A stretch of 64,000 nt of DNA from Paenibacillus sp. FSL A5-0031 (GTDB taxonomy: Bacteria; Bacillota; Bacilli; Paenibacillales; Paenibacillaceae): positions 558,001 to 622,000 of the forward strand of contig NZ_MRTD01000001.1 of assembly GCF_001956295.1 (NCBI RefSeq). Reading direction: 5' to 3'. Under the pieces are notes generated by a model. The model saw only the letters and a list, made by a program, of their open reading frames with translations, was not told the origin of the DNA and searched no databases. Below, piece by piece: positions 43,418-51,900 of the stretch (position 1 is its first letter; each line of letters opens with the position of its first letter). A program made the translations under genes and the position numbers.

Positions 43418-44218
43418 TTAGTGGACGCCAGCTGCAACCAGCTTGCGTCTTTCTTCACGTTCTTCTGGCAGCATACGAGGGCAGGTATAACATTTCACAC
43501 CATCAACACGACAATCGTACATACAGCATGAAGAGCGAAGTACGATTTGTGGACCTCCAGGTGACCACGGATCATCGATATACCGAGGCTTGTGAACAAA
43601 AGGGTTACGTTTCCGATTAAATACCTCAGCAGGCAGACCGAGAATGACCTCAAGATCGCGCTGAACAACTGTCAACAGTGACTGATCATTCATATTATTT
43701 TTCAGAAAATCAATCACACCCTGCAGTTGTCCACCGACCTGGTTCCAGATCATGGCGGATTTCACATCAGCGCTTATGGCTACAGCTTCGACGATATCGT
43801 TAATCTCATCCTTAAAGCTAGTTCGGAAGGCATTCTCTAAAAACTGCTTTCTTTCTTGTTCTTCGGTTGGCACATCTGTCCAGCGAAGCTCATTAATTTT
43901 GAAGCCCAGATGAGCATGATCATCGTGTTTCTCAAGCTGATAAGTTAAATTATGTAGTGATAAATCCAAATAACGGTTGTATTGGGCAGCAAAAAATAGA
44001 TTCGTTATGCACAGATTAAAGAAGGACATGCCTACAAAGGAAGCAGCTAGTTGCATTCCCGTTGCTTGCACCATTTCTCCGGCTTTTATAAGTGTTGCAT
44101 GAGCAGTTTCTTTGTCGTAAAAGCTGGTCGCTGGCAGCTCTAGCAAGGGATGAGCTGCACCTTTCGGAGAAATGTGAAAATATGTTTCTACAAGTGTAAA
44201 GTCCATGTCATGTGCCAT
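43418..44218 (-). CDS. FhuF-like ferric-siderophore reductase
   Basis: A 266-aa protein with a C-terminal [2Fe-2S] cysteine set: SSCCMYDC … CYTCPRM near residues 227-246, matching the FhuF C-C-x10-C-x2-C type motif. FhuF-family proteins reduce ferric siderophores in the cytoplasm. A near-perfect Fur box lies 55-73 bp upstream of the ATG, supporting iron-repressed expression. The ribosome-binding site is weak. No siderophore transporter is adjacent. Confidence 0.85.
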   Translation of the reverse strand: MAHDMDFTLVETYFHISPKGAAHPLLELPATSFYDKETAHATLIKAGEMVQATGMQLAASFVGMSFFNLCITNLFFAAQYNRYLDLSLHNLTYQLEKHDDHAHLGFKINELRWTDVPTEEQERKQFLENAFRTSFKDEINDIVEAVAISADVKSAMIWNQVGGQLQGVIDFLKNNMNDQSLLTVVQRDLEVILGLPAEVFNRKRNPFVHKPRYIDDPWSPGGPQIVLRSSCCMYDCRVDGVKCYTCPRMLPEEREERRKLVAAGVH

Positions 44219-44272
44219 TTATTTGTGCCCCATTTCGGTTTCTCAAAATATACTTATAGAGTAGGTTTACTC

Positions 44273-44291
44273 GATAATGATTATCATTATT
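44273..44291 (-). promoter_or_regulatory. Fur box
   Basis: On the minus strand the 19-mer AATAATGATAATCATTATC differs from the consensus GATAATGATAATCATTATC at one position. A TATAAG -10-like element lies downstream at 44258-44253, so bound Fur would block the promoter of the FhuF-like gene. Confidence 0.85.
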
Positions 44292-44315
44292 CCACTCTCT
44301 AAGTATAGGAGGGGG

Positions 44316-45158
44316 CTAGCGGACTGTCAATATTAATGGCTCTACAATTGCTTTAACTCGGTTAAGCCCTTCCCACATATCACCTGGACCATCGTATATA
44401 AGAACATAAGCACCCTTAAACCCAACCCGCTCAACCTCAGTAAGATAGGAGACTAGCTCGTCCTTATCAGGGACACCGGCATCATCATAGGTAGGCTTAA
44501 CATGAACAGAGACGCTTAGCGGTGCCGTATCGCCGATTTCACTGATTTTGTCCGCGCTATGATAGTTACCGAAGTCGGTTATAAAGCCTACCGCTTTACC
44601 CGCATGCGCAAGCAGCTTAAGACTGCTTTCCGATGTCGACGTAAGCGCTTTGAAATTTTCAGTTATAACATGAACTTTTCTAGAAGCAGCATATTCAGCT
44701 AGCTCGGACAAGGAGGAAGCGGACAATTCAATGGCAGCAGCATCACTAGGTGAAGCTTCACCAGCAATGACACGAATTTGTTTCGCCCCGCATTGTGAAG
44801 CGACATCGATCCAATTCCGTATGAAACTAAGATCTGCTGTTCTTTTAGCCGCATCAACTGTTGTTATGTCACCATAGTCGAGCAGCAAGGTATCGAACTT
44901 AATCGCAGCATTTTCGAAAGAGAGGCGAAGCTGCTCAAGAAAAGCCGATTCTGTTGAAGGGAAATGAAAATGGCAAACTTCAAGCGCTTCATAACCTCTA
45001 GCAGCTGCTTCAGCTGGAAGGTCTAGCAAAGCCGTTAGCTGCGGTTGTTCTTGTACACGCGTTTGATGAGTATTCGTTTCGGTATCCCATACCGTCCAGT
45101 GAAGAGGTCCAAGATTGCGATGTAAGCTCCATGTGCTAATTGATAGATATGACACCAT
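44316..45158 (-). CDS. Sugar phosphate isomerase/epimerase-like TIM-barrel protein
   Basis: A 280-aa protein of the xylose isomerase-like (AP endonuclease 2) family. Strand-end residues fit the metal site: EVCHFHFPS, the EN in VITENF, FITDFGNYH and VHVKPTYDD. These enzymes isomerise or epimerise sugars or inositols. Substrate unknown. It ends just after the Fur box of the neighbouring gene. ATG with a weak ribosome-binding site (GGCGGG). Confidence 0.75.
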   Translation of the reverse strand: MVSYLSISTWSLHRNLGPLHWTVWDTETNTHQTRVQEQPQLTALLDLPAEAAARGYEALEVCHFHFPSTESAFLEQLRLSFENAAIKFDTLLLDYGDITTVDAAKRTADLSFIRNWIDVASQCGAKQIRVIAGEASPSDAAAIELSASSLSELAEYAASRKVHVITENFKALTSTSESSLKLLAHAGKAVGFITDFGNYHSADKISEIGDTAPLSVSVHVKPTYDDAGVPDKDELVSYLTEVERVGFKGAYVLIYDGPGDMWEGLNRVKAIVEPLILTVR

Positions 45159-45251
45159 ATATCCCGCCTTTACTATATTATTTAATCCTTAGGCTAGCAT
45201 AGCACGCAGCAAGCCGAAAAAAAGCTTCACTTTTGGCATATTACTCCTCTA

Positions 45252-45378
45252 GTTGGTCATTTATGTGGGATATTGAAGTTAAGGAATGATTGCTCTTCAG
45301 AATAAATTCATAATTATCCTCGCTTTATCCGCACAATTTCTTGTTAGCATGAGGAAAAGAAGCGAGGGAGTGACCAAC
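45252..45378 (+). promoter_or_regulatory. Structured mRNA leader with nested inverted repeats
   Basis: GTTGGTCA (45252-45259) pairs with TGACCAAC (45371-45378). Nested inside, CCTCGCTT (45318-45325) pairs with AAGCGAGG (45360-45367). The ribosome-binding site GAGGGAG at 45364-45370 lies in or between the 3' arms, so folding would hide it from ribosomes. No known riboswitch class recognised. Confidence 0.45.
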
Positions 45379-45382
45379 AATC

Positions 45383-45952
45383 ATGGGAATAAAACAATCG
45401 TTAAAGGAAAAATGTTTGTTTCTGTATAAGTTTTTATATAAGCCTAGGGAAATCGGCAGTGTCATGCCGAGCTCCAAGTATTTGGCCCAAAAGATGGTCG
45501 AGAGTGTCCCATGGCATAAGGTACTAGCGGCAGCGGAGCTTGGTGCTGGCACGGGTGCGATAACAAAGCATATTCAGGAAGCAGCTCATCAACAAACGAA
45601 AGTTTTGCTTTTTGAGACAGATCCGTATATGTTAAAAACATTGGAAGAAAATTACCCAAATTATGCATGTTATGAGAACACGACAAACTTGCAAACAGCC
45701 TTACAGCAAGAAGGAATTGAGCAATTGGACTGTATCATTAGCGGCTTGCCTTTTTTCAATTTCCATCAGACACTGAGAGATATACTGATCACGCAAATAG
45801 TAAACTCCTTAAAGGATGATGGATGGTTTGTTGCCTTTCAGTATTCACAGCAAATGAAGAAGCAATTAAGTTTACATTTTCATATTGAAAAGATTATTTT
45901 TGTACCTATCAATGTTCCGCCTGCTTTCGTCTACGTTTGTAGAAAAAAATAG
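45383..45952 (+). CDS. Class I SAM methyltransferase (phospholipid N-methyltransferase-like)
   Basis: A 189-aa methyltransferase. REIGSVMPSSKYLAQKM at the N-terminus is typical of PmtA-like and KsgA-like enzymes. Motif I is AELGAGTGAITK near residues 52-63, the acidic residue of motif II is in LFETDP, and motif IV is SGLPFFNF. The ATG follows GAGGGAG by about 12 nt within the structured leader. Substrate could be phosphatidylethanolamine or another; not resolved. Confidence 0.8.
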   Translation: MGIKQSLKEKCLFLYKFLYKPREIGSVMPSSKYLAQKMVESVPWHKVLAAAELGAGTGAITKHIQEAAHQQTKVLLFETDPYMLKTLEENYPNYACYENTTNLQTALQQEGIEQLDCIISGLPFFNFHQTLRDILITQIVNSLKDDGWFVAFQYSQQMKKQLSLHFHIEKIIFVPINVPPAFVYVCRKK

Positions 45953-45996
45953 CCTTTATAAGCATGTCGCAATACTTCATTAAAGGAGGCAAACAA

Positions 45997-46689
45997 GTGA
46001 GCATGACGATTTTGGTTGTTGACGATGATCCGGAAATTCGTGATATACTTCACATTTATTTAAGGAATGAAGGATATCGTGTAGTGGAGGCGGTCGATGG
46101 ACAGCATGCAGTAGAGGTTATCAACCGCGAACCCGTCCATTTGATTATTCTGGACGTTATGATGCCCAAATGGGATGGGATTAAAGCTTGCCTCAAAATT
46201 AGAGAGGAACACGATGTCCCCATTATTATGCTTTCTGCAAAGGGCGAAGATATCGATAAAATTACAGGCCTATCCACAGGGGCTGATGATTATGTTACAA
46301 AACCTTTTAATCCATTGGAGTTGCTGGCGCGAGTCAAAGCACAGCTGCGAAGGCAAAGCTTGACGGTTCAAGCGGCGAGTGCTTCAAACGAAATTACGAT
46401 AGATGCGCTTATCATCAATAAGGATCAGCATTTGGTTACAGTAAAAGGCCAAGAAATAGCGCTAACACCTATCGAATTTGCAATATTGCTGCTGCTCGCA
46501 TCGCACAGGGGACAGGTCTTCAATATTGATAAAATTTATCAGAACGTGTGGAAGGATCAATCCGCCTTTTATTCTGAAAATACGGTCATGGTTCATATCC
46601 GCAATATTCGAGAAAAAATAGAAGATAACCCAAGAGAACCGAGATATATAAAAACGGTATGGGGAGTGGGCTATAAGATTGAAAAATAA
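45997..46689 (+). CDS. OmpR-family response regulator, VanR-like
   Basis: A 230-aa regulator: receiver with Asp9/Asp10/Asp11, phospho-Asp53 (ILDVMMP), the MLSAKGEDIDKITGL and GADDYVTKPFNPLEL blocks, and a winged-helix DNA-binding domain ending YIKTVWGVGYKIEK. The blocks closely match VanR-type regulators. The GTG at 45997 has AAGGAGG 7 nt upstream. The kinase follows with an 11-nt overlap. Targets are not shown by the sequence; the van-like operon at 58.4 kb is a candidate. Confidence 0.88.
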   Translation: MSMTILVVDDDPEIRDILHIYLRNEGYRVVEAVDGQHAVEVINREPVHLIILDVMMPKWDGIKACLKIREEHDVPIIMLSAKGEDIDKITGLSTGADDYVTKPFNPLELLARVKAQLRRQSLTVQAASASNEITIDALIINKDQHLVTVKGQEIALTPIEFAILLLLASHRGQVFNIDKIYQNVWKDQSAFYSENTVMVHIRNIREKIEDNPREPRYIKTVWGVGYKIEK

Positions 46690-47755
46690 TGTGAGCAGTA
46701 TGCTAATGGGACTGCGCAGTATTCGTGGACTAATGCTGTGGGTGCCAGTCCTTAGCTTTTTCATCGCCGTGCTCTTTATTGTAGGAATGGATCATTTTAC
46801 TCGAACACAGTTTGGGTTTATACTCAATAATTTCATATCGTTGCCTTTATTTTTCGGTATATTTATTTTTTTCTTCTTTGTTTTTACGCGTGGTGTGGTC
46901 AGTTATTTCAAAGAAATAACGTATGGGCTAATCAAAATAGCTGGTGGGGATTTGGAATACCGCGTTCCGTTAACAAGGCAGGATCAACTGGGTATCGTTG
47001 CTCAAAATATTAACCATATGGCTCAGCAGCTGCAAACGCAGCTAGAGCGAGAACGAATGCTCGAACAGTCGAAGATGGAGCTAATCACACATGTTTCGCA
47101 TGATTTGCGGACTCCGCTTACGAGCATTATCGGATATTTAGATTTATTGAAATCACATGCCTTTCAAGATCCAAGTGAGCAAGAGCGATTTATAGACAAT
47201 GCTTTCCACAAGACGCAGCAGCTTAAGAAATTGATCGATGATTTGTTTGAATATACACGACTGACTGGCGGAGATCACAACTTCATTAAGCAATCCGTAG
47301 ATATCAACAAACTAGTAGAGCAGCTTATTATTGAATTTGAGCCTGTTGCTGCCGAGCAGGGAATCATTGTGGTGAAAAGCTTTTGTGCAAGACCGATATG
47401 TGTAGAGAGTGATACGCAGAAAATAGTCAGAGCTATTGACAATCTTTTAATCAATGCGCTCAAATATTCGATCAAACCGAGTGTGATGACGGTAAAAGCA
47501 ACTGCCACGAACGATATATTTCGGTTAACCATTGAAAATGAAGGAGTACCGATTAATTCTCATGAGGAAGCGCAATTGTTTGATCGTTTTTTCAAGCGGG
47601 AGTCGAATGATATTCGCAGCTCTATGCCAGCTGGTACAGGTCTTGGACTTACCATTGCCAAACAAATAGTAGAGATGCATGGAGGAGAGATCGGCGTTGT
47701 TCATGACAACGGCCATTATATTTTTTGGATTGAAATGCCGATAAGTTTTGGCTAA
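46679..47755 (+). CDS. Sensor histidine kinase, VanS-like
   Basis: A 358-aa kinase: two transmembrane helices (about 18-37 and 54-75) with a very short external loop, HAMP domain (76-130), HisKA with phospho-His141 in SHDLRTPLT, and HATPase_c with N (DNLLINALKYS) and G2 (GTGLGLTIAK) boxes. The short loop between helices resembles intramembrane-sensing kinases and VanS proteins. TTG start overlapping the regulator gene; a GTG four codons on is an alternative. Confidence 0.88.
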   Translation: MKNNVSSMLMGLRSIRGLMLWVPVLSFFIAVLFIVGMDHFTRTQFGFILNNFISLPLFFGIFIFFFFVFTRGVVSYFKEITYGLIKIAGGDLEYRVPLTRQDQLGIVAQNINHMAQQLQTQLERERMLEQSKMELITHVSHDLRTPLTSIIGYLDLLKSHAFQDPSEQERFIDNAFHKTQQLKKLIDDLFEYTRLTGGDHNFIKQSVDINKLVEQLIIEFEPVAAEQGIIVVKSFCARPICVESDTQKIVRAIDNLLINALKYSIKPSVMTVKATATNDIFRLTIENEGVPINSHEEAQLFDRFFKRESNDIRSSMPAGTGLGLTIAKQIVEMHGGEIGVVHDNGHYIFWIEMPISFG

Positions 47756-47838
47756 TTAGCAAATTAGCATTATAATAAAACATAGAGGCTGAATAGTCGC
47801 AGTTTTATAGAGATTTCTTTATGGAAGGAAAGAGAAAG

Positions 47839-48267
47839 ATGGAAACAAAACGTGTAACGACAGATGAGCAAATGGAAGAAGCGTACCTGATTCGAAAAAC
47901 AGTCTTCGTCAAAGAGCAAGGCGTTGCGGAGGAAGTAGAGCTTGATGAATACGATGCAATCGCTGATCATGTTCTTGTATATTACGAGAATGTACCTGTT
48001 GGAACAGGCAGAGTGCGGATCGTGGATGATATGGCAAAAATAGAGCGGATTTGCGTATTAGCTTCACACCGCATGCATAAACTCGGCAAAGCAATCATGG
48101 ATGAGCTTGAGTTGATCGCGCGTGAAAAAGGGCTTAAGAAAGCGAAGCTGCATGGACAAGTTCAAGCAGCAGCTTTTTATGAGAAGCAAGGTTATGAGGT
48201 AGCATCCACCGTCTTTATGGAAGAGAATATTCCACATGTTAAGATGGTTAAAGATTTATCACATTAA
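47839..48267 (+). CDS. GNAT-family N-acetyltransferase
   Basis: A 142-aa acetyltransferase of the ElaA/YjcF group: RKTVFVKEQGVAEEVELDEYD is diagnostic, followed by RICVLASHRMHKLGKAIMDELE with the acetyl-CoA-binding loop, and GQVQAAAFYEKQGYE. ATG at 47839 with AAGGA upstream. Monocistronic, ended by the terminator at 48281. Confidence 0.85.
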   Translation: METKRVTTDEQMEEAYLIRKTVFVKEQGVAEEVELDEYDAIADHVLVYYENVPVGTGRVRIVDDMAKIERICVLASHRMHKLGKAIMDELELIAREKGLKKAKLHGQVQAAAFYEKQGYEVASTVFMEENIPHVKMVKDLSH

Positions 48268-48280
48268 ATAATAATGATGA

Positions 48281-48312
48281 AGAGAGTCTGCTTATGCAGG
48301 CTCTCTTTTTTT
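48281..48312 (+). terminator. Rho-independent terminator
   Basis: GAGAGTCTGC pairs with GCAGGCTCTC (one mismatch) around TTAT, followed by seven T residues. Confidence 0.85.
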
Positions 48313-48319
48313 AGAGAAA

Positions 48320-49120
48320 TTAGACAATTTCTTTGCGATAATGACTGGGAGATATCCCTTTCACTTTTTTGAACATTTTCGAGAAGAGAAGAGGGTCGCT
48401 GTAGCCGACGGAGTGGGAAATATCAGATACCGAAAGCTGTTGATTGTTCATGAGATCACAAGCTTTATCCATTCGATAATGCAATAAGTAGGTTTGCGGC
48501 GATTGATTTACAACTTCCTTAAATAAGGCGGATAAGTATATGCGGTCTATACCAATGAGTCTGGCCAGCTCAGTAATGCTTACTTTGGTGTAGTAATTCA
48601 TTTTGATATAATCGATCGCTTTGCGAACATAAACATCCTTTGCTTTAGGCAAATAACCGATTTGATTAGGGGCAGTTAGCATATCGATCCAATCCGAAAT
48701 AAGGCGATAGAGCAGGCTATGAACGACAAGACCGCTGTTTTTCTCAAGTTCCCCTGCATCATTAAACTGTTCTAACCAAGGCTCAAACCAATTTGCTGGA
48801 GCATACGAGAATGAAGGTGCCGTTTTGCTTAAGTGGACCTGTTCAAGTAATCCGTCAACACATGTTCCTTGAAAAGCAATCCACGAATAGACCCACGGAT
48901 CTTGAAGATCCGCCTTCATATGGCATATCGTATTTGGAAATACCATAAAGCCTTGTCCTTTTTTTAAGTCATATGTTTTTCCGTTAATCTGATAGGTGCC
49001 TTTGCCTTCATGAATAAATAAAATTTTGTAATGATCCTTAACGCCGGGTCCCCAGCTATATCCAGCTTCGCAGAACTGCTTCCCGTGATAATAATAGACC
49101 AGATCATAATGCTCGCACAT
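48320..49120 (-). CDS. AraC-family transcriptional regulator
   Basis: A 266-aa regulator. An N-terminal cupin sugar-binding-like domain (residues 1-130, with HEGKGTYQINGKTYDLKKG) is followed by two AraC helix-turn-helix motifs (SITELARLIGIDRIYLSALF and SVSDISHSVGYSDPLLFSKMF). It is divergent from the aldo/keto reductase gene with 184 bp between, so it is a likely local regulator. Confidence 0.88.
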   Translation of the reverse strand: MCEHYDLVYYYHGKQFCEAGYSWGPGVKDHYKILFIHEGKGTYQINGKTYDLKKGQGFMVFPNTICHMKADLQDPWVYSWIAFQGTCVDGLLEQVHLSKTAPSFSYAPANWFEPWLEQFNDAGELEKNSGLVVHSLLYRLISDWIDMLTAPNQIGYLPKAKDVYVRKAIDYIKMNYYTKVSITELARLIGIDRIYLSALFKEVVNQSPQTYLLHYRMDKACDLMNNQQLSVSDISHSVGYSDPLLFSKMFKKVKGISPSHYRKEIV

Positions 49121-49304
49121 TCGTTGTCACTTCCTTGATTGTAGGTCACTAACATATTACATTATGACATATATGACTTGCATGTGGACATTCCTTATTG
49201 CAGCAGCATTAAGCTATACTTTAAAAGCAATGACGTTAGCAAGTAATCATTATAGCATGTTTCAACCAAAGAAATCATTCTAAAAACAAAGGGGAATATG
49301 ATAA

Positions 49305-50309
49305 ATGCCTTATGCTGCTGATTCATCACGTTATTCCGATATGTTGTATAAACGCGCTGGCAAAAGTGGAATTAAGCTGCCTGCGATATCCCTTGGTCTA
49401 TGGCAAAATTTTGGCGGCAATCAACCGCTTGAAAATTCACGTGCGATGTTGTTAAAAGCGTTCGATCTTGGCATTAATCATTTTGACCTTGCGAACAACT
49501 ATGGACCGCCAGCCGGCTCTGCCGAAGAAACGTTCGGAGCTGTATATAAGAAGGATTTGGCTCCCTATCGCGATGAGCTTCTAATTTCTACAAAAGCGGG
49601 CTATTACATGTGGGAAGGTCCATACGGCGAATGGGGCTCACGCAAAAATTTGCTTTCCAGCTTGGATCGCAGCTTAACGAGAATGGGACTTGATTATGTC
49701 GATATATTTTATTCCCATCGTCCTGATCCAGAAACGCCGCTTGAGGAAACAATGGGCGCGTTAGATCATGCGGTAAGACAGGGCAAAGCCTTGTATGTTG
49801 GTTTATCCAACTACAGTGCGGAGCAGACAAGCGCTGCTGTGAAAATTTTGAAGCAGCTAGGGACGCCTTGCTTGATTCATCAGCCGAATTACTCCATGCT
49901 GAACCGTTGGATTGAAGATGGTTTGCAGGATGTACTTTCTGAGAATGGCATAGGCTCGATCGCTTATTGCCCGCTTGGAAGAGGACAGCTGACGAATAAA
50001 TATGTCGATAAAATCGAAGCGGAATCGAGTGCAGCTTCCAGCACGATGAAACCAGAAGCGATCACGGCAGAGCGGGTTCAAAAATTCCGCAGCCTAGAGC
50101 AGCTAGCGGCAAGAAGAGGACAAACCTTATCCCAATTGGCACTGACTTGGGCACTGCGCGAAGGTGGAGTCACATCTGCTTTGATCGGTGTCAGCCGCGT
50201 AAGCCAGATTGAAGAGAATGTAAAGGCACTAGAGAGTGCTCCACTGACAGCTGAGGAACTAGTTGAAATCGATGCTATTATGCACAATATTGGAGATATT
50301 CCATGGTAA
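49305..50309 (+). CDS. Aldo/keto reductase (YghZ-like)
   Basis: A 334-aa NADPH-dependent aldo/keto reductase. Catalytic Tyr in NNYGPPAGSAEE, Asp in FDLANN and Lys in STKAGYY; His in YSHRPDP. The long GPPAGSAE loop is characteristic of the L-glyceraldehyde-3-phosphate reductase (YghZ/GpR) subfamily. ATG with AAAGGGGAA upstream. Divergent AraC regulator suggests sugar or aldehyde induction. Confidence 0.88.
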   Translation: MPYAADSSRYSDMLYKRAGKSGIKLPAISLGLWQNFGGNQPLENSRAMLLKAFDLGINHFDLANNYGPPAGSAEETFGAVYKKDLAPYRDELLISTKAGYYMWEGPYGEWGSRKNLLSSLDRSLTRMGLDYVDIFYSHRPDPETPLEETMGALDHAVRQGKALYVGLSNYSAEQTSAAVKILKQLGTPCLIHQPNYSMLNRWIEDGLQDVLSENGIGSIAYCPLGRGQLTNKYVDKIEAESSAASSTMKPEAITAERVQKFRSLEQLAARRGQTLSQLALTWALREGGVTSALIGVSRVSQIEENVKALESAPLTAEELVEIDAIMHNIGDIPW

Positions 50310-50316
50310 TACCCAG

Positions 50317-50343
50317 CCCAGGCGCATACGCCTGGGTTTTTCT
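50317..50343 (+). terminator. Rho-independent terminator
   Basis: CCCAGGCG pairs with CGCCTGGG around CATA, followed by TTTTTCTTTG. Confidence 0.9.
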
Positions 50344-50439
50344 TTGTTTTAAACACTGTAAATGACCCCAAAAGCAGGAAATGATACGTGTTTTGTGGAA
50401 ATAAACGAATGAAATCAAACCTAACGAGTGAGGGAAACT

Positions 50440-51879
50440 ATGACCCATCTTACTGAAGCTTTCATCGATGCAATGGCGCCCAATGCGGGAGCAATCAAAA
50501 ACGGCAACGATCTCGTACGCAAAAACAGCTTCCAGAAGTTATGCCGTACGGAAGACGGATTGTTGTTATTTGGGGAATGTAAGGGCAGCGGCAAAGAGCC
50601 CTACAGCTGCTCCGTTGACTTCGTAAAAGCCGAACAACCTGTATTTCGCTGCTCCTGTCCAAGCCGTCAATTTCCATGCAAACATATATTAGGACTTCTG
50701 TATGCATATGCTGGAGGAAAGGCTTTTTCAACGGAAGAGATACCTGCGGATATTGTAGATAAGCGCGAGAAAGCGGACAAGCGTGAAGAGAAAAAGAAGG
50801 AAGCTGCCGCGATTCCAGCGGGTACAGAGACTAAACGCAAGGTTAACAAAAACGCTCTCATCAAGAAACTCGCTTCACAGCTTGAGGGGGTCGAGCTCGT
50901 TCACAAGCTTGTGCAGCAAATCGTGCAAAGCGGTTTAGCTTCGTTGGATAAACGCTCTCTTCACATGTATGAGGAGCAAGCAAAACAGCTTGGCAATCAC
51001 TACGTACCAGGGCTCCAAGCTGCATTTCGAGAGATATTGGTTTTAGTAGGCTCAAGTGATAATCCGGAGACGATTTACTCCGAGGTTTGTGAACAGCTTG
51101 CTGCTATGCATGCTTTAATAAAGCGCAGCAGGGATTATTTGACGGCGCGAATGGAAGATTCGAGCATTCCAATGGATATTTCAAGCCCTCTTGAAGAAAA
51201 AATTGGCCATGCATGGCAGTTATCTGAGCTGCGTGAGCATGGACTTCTCCGTGAAGCAGCTGAGCTTGTACAGCTTTCTTTCCGCTCCTATTCCGACGAA
51301 GCACGCGGTGAACATGTAGATGAAGGATTTTGGATGCAGCTTGAAGATGGAGAAATCGTTGTCACACGCAGCTATCGGCCTTTCCGAGCAGCCAAACATA
51401 TGAAGGAAGAGGATAGCTGCTTTATGGTCGTCCAAACGAAGGAGTTATTCGCTTATCCAGGCGATTTGAATAAAAGGGTTCGCTGGGAAGAGATGACCAT
51501 GCGTGAATCGATTCCAAGTGATCGTGTTGTTATTCGTTCTTATGCAGAGCGATCCTATTCAGCGGTAGTAAAAACGGTGAAAAACCAGCTCAAAAATCCA
51601 TTAGCAGACCGCAACCCGGTCATGCTGCTTCATGCTGCTCAGGTGGCAAATTCGGAAGGCGGATATGTTCTAGTTGATGAGCAAGGAGCTAGGCTTCCAC
51701 TTGATGCAATCTCCAAGCTAAATCATCCTACATTGCCATTACTCCGTAATTTAGATAAAGAGCTGCTTGCAAATGTGGCGGTACTCGTCATGTTCGAGGA
51801 TCGTCTCGCAGAAGGAAGGTTGCTGGCACAGCCTTTGGCTCTAATTACCGAACAAGAAATGATCCGCTTATTCTATTAA
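50440..51879 (+). CDS. SWIM zinc-finger protein (YehQ-like)
   Basis: A 479-aa protein with a SWIM zinc finger at Cys71, Cys73, Cys80 and His82 (CSCPSRQFPCKH). A Lys/Glu-rich linker near 100-130 and a long mostly helical region follow. SWIM fingers bind DNA or proteins. It leads a five-gene operon with HEAT-like, MoxR, DUF5682 and VWA partners, the cluster type of E. coli yehLMPQ. The ATG at 50440 is preferred over a GTG four codons upstream. Confidence 0.8.
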   Translation: MTHLTEAFIDAMAPNAGAIKNGNDLVRKNSFQKLCRTEDGLLLFGECKGSGKEPYSCSVDFVKAEQPVFRCSCPSRQFPCKHILGLLYAYAGGKAFSTEEIPADIVDKREKADKREEKKKEAAAIPAGTETKRKVNKNALIKKLASQLEGVELVHKLVQQIVQSGLASLDKRSLHMYEEQAKQLGNHYVPGLQAAFREILVLVGSSDNPETIYSEVCEQLAAMHALIKRSRDYLTARMEDSSIPMDISSPLEEKIGHAWQLSELREHGLLREAAELVQLSFRSYSDEARGEHVDEGFWMQLEDGEIVVTRSYRPFRAAKHMKEEDSCFMVVQTKELFAYPGDLNKRVRWEEMTMRESIPSDRVVIRSYAERSYSAVVKTVKNQLKNPLADRNPVMLLHAAQVANSEGGYVLVDEQGARLPLDAISKLNHPTLPLLRNLDKELLANVAVLVMFEDRLAEGRLLAQPLALITEQEMIRLFY

Positions 51880-51900
51880 TGGTTGACGAAGGAGCAAAAT

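Noticed and set aside
44316..45158. Iron-uptake operon with the FhuF-like gene
   Set aside because: The TIM-barrel gene lies upstream of the Fur box, with its stop next to it. It is not under that box and has no iron-related motif.
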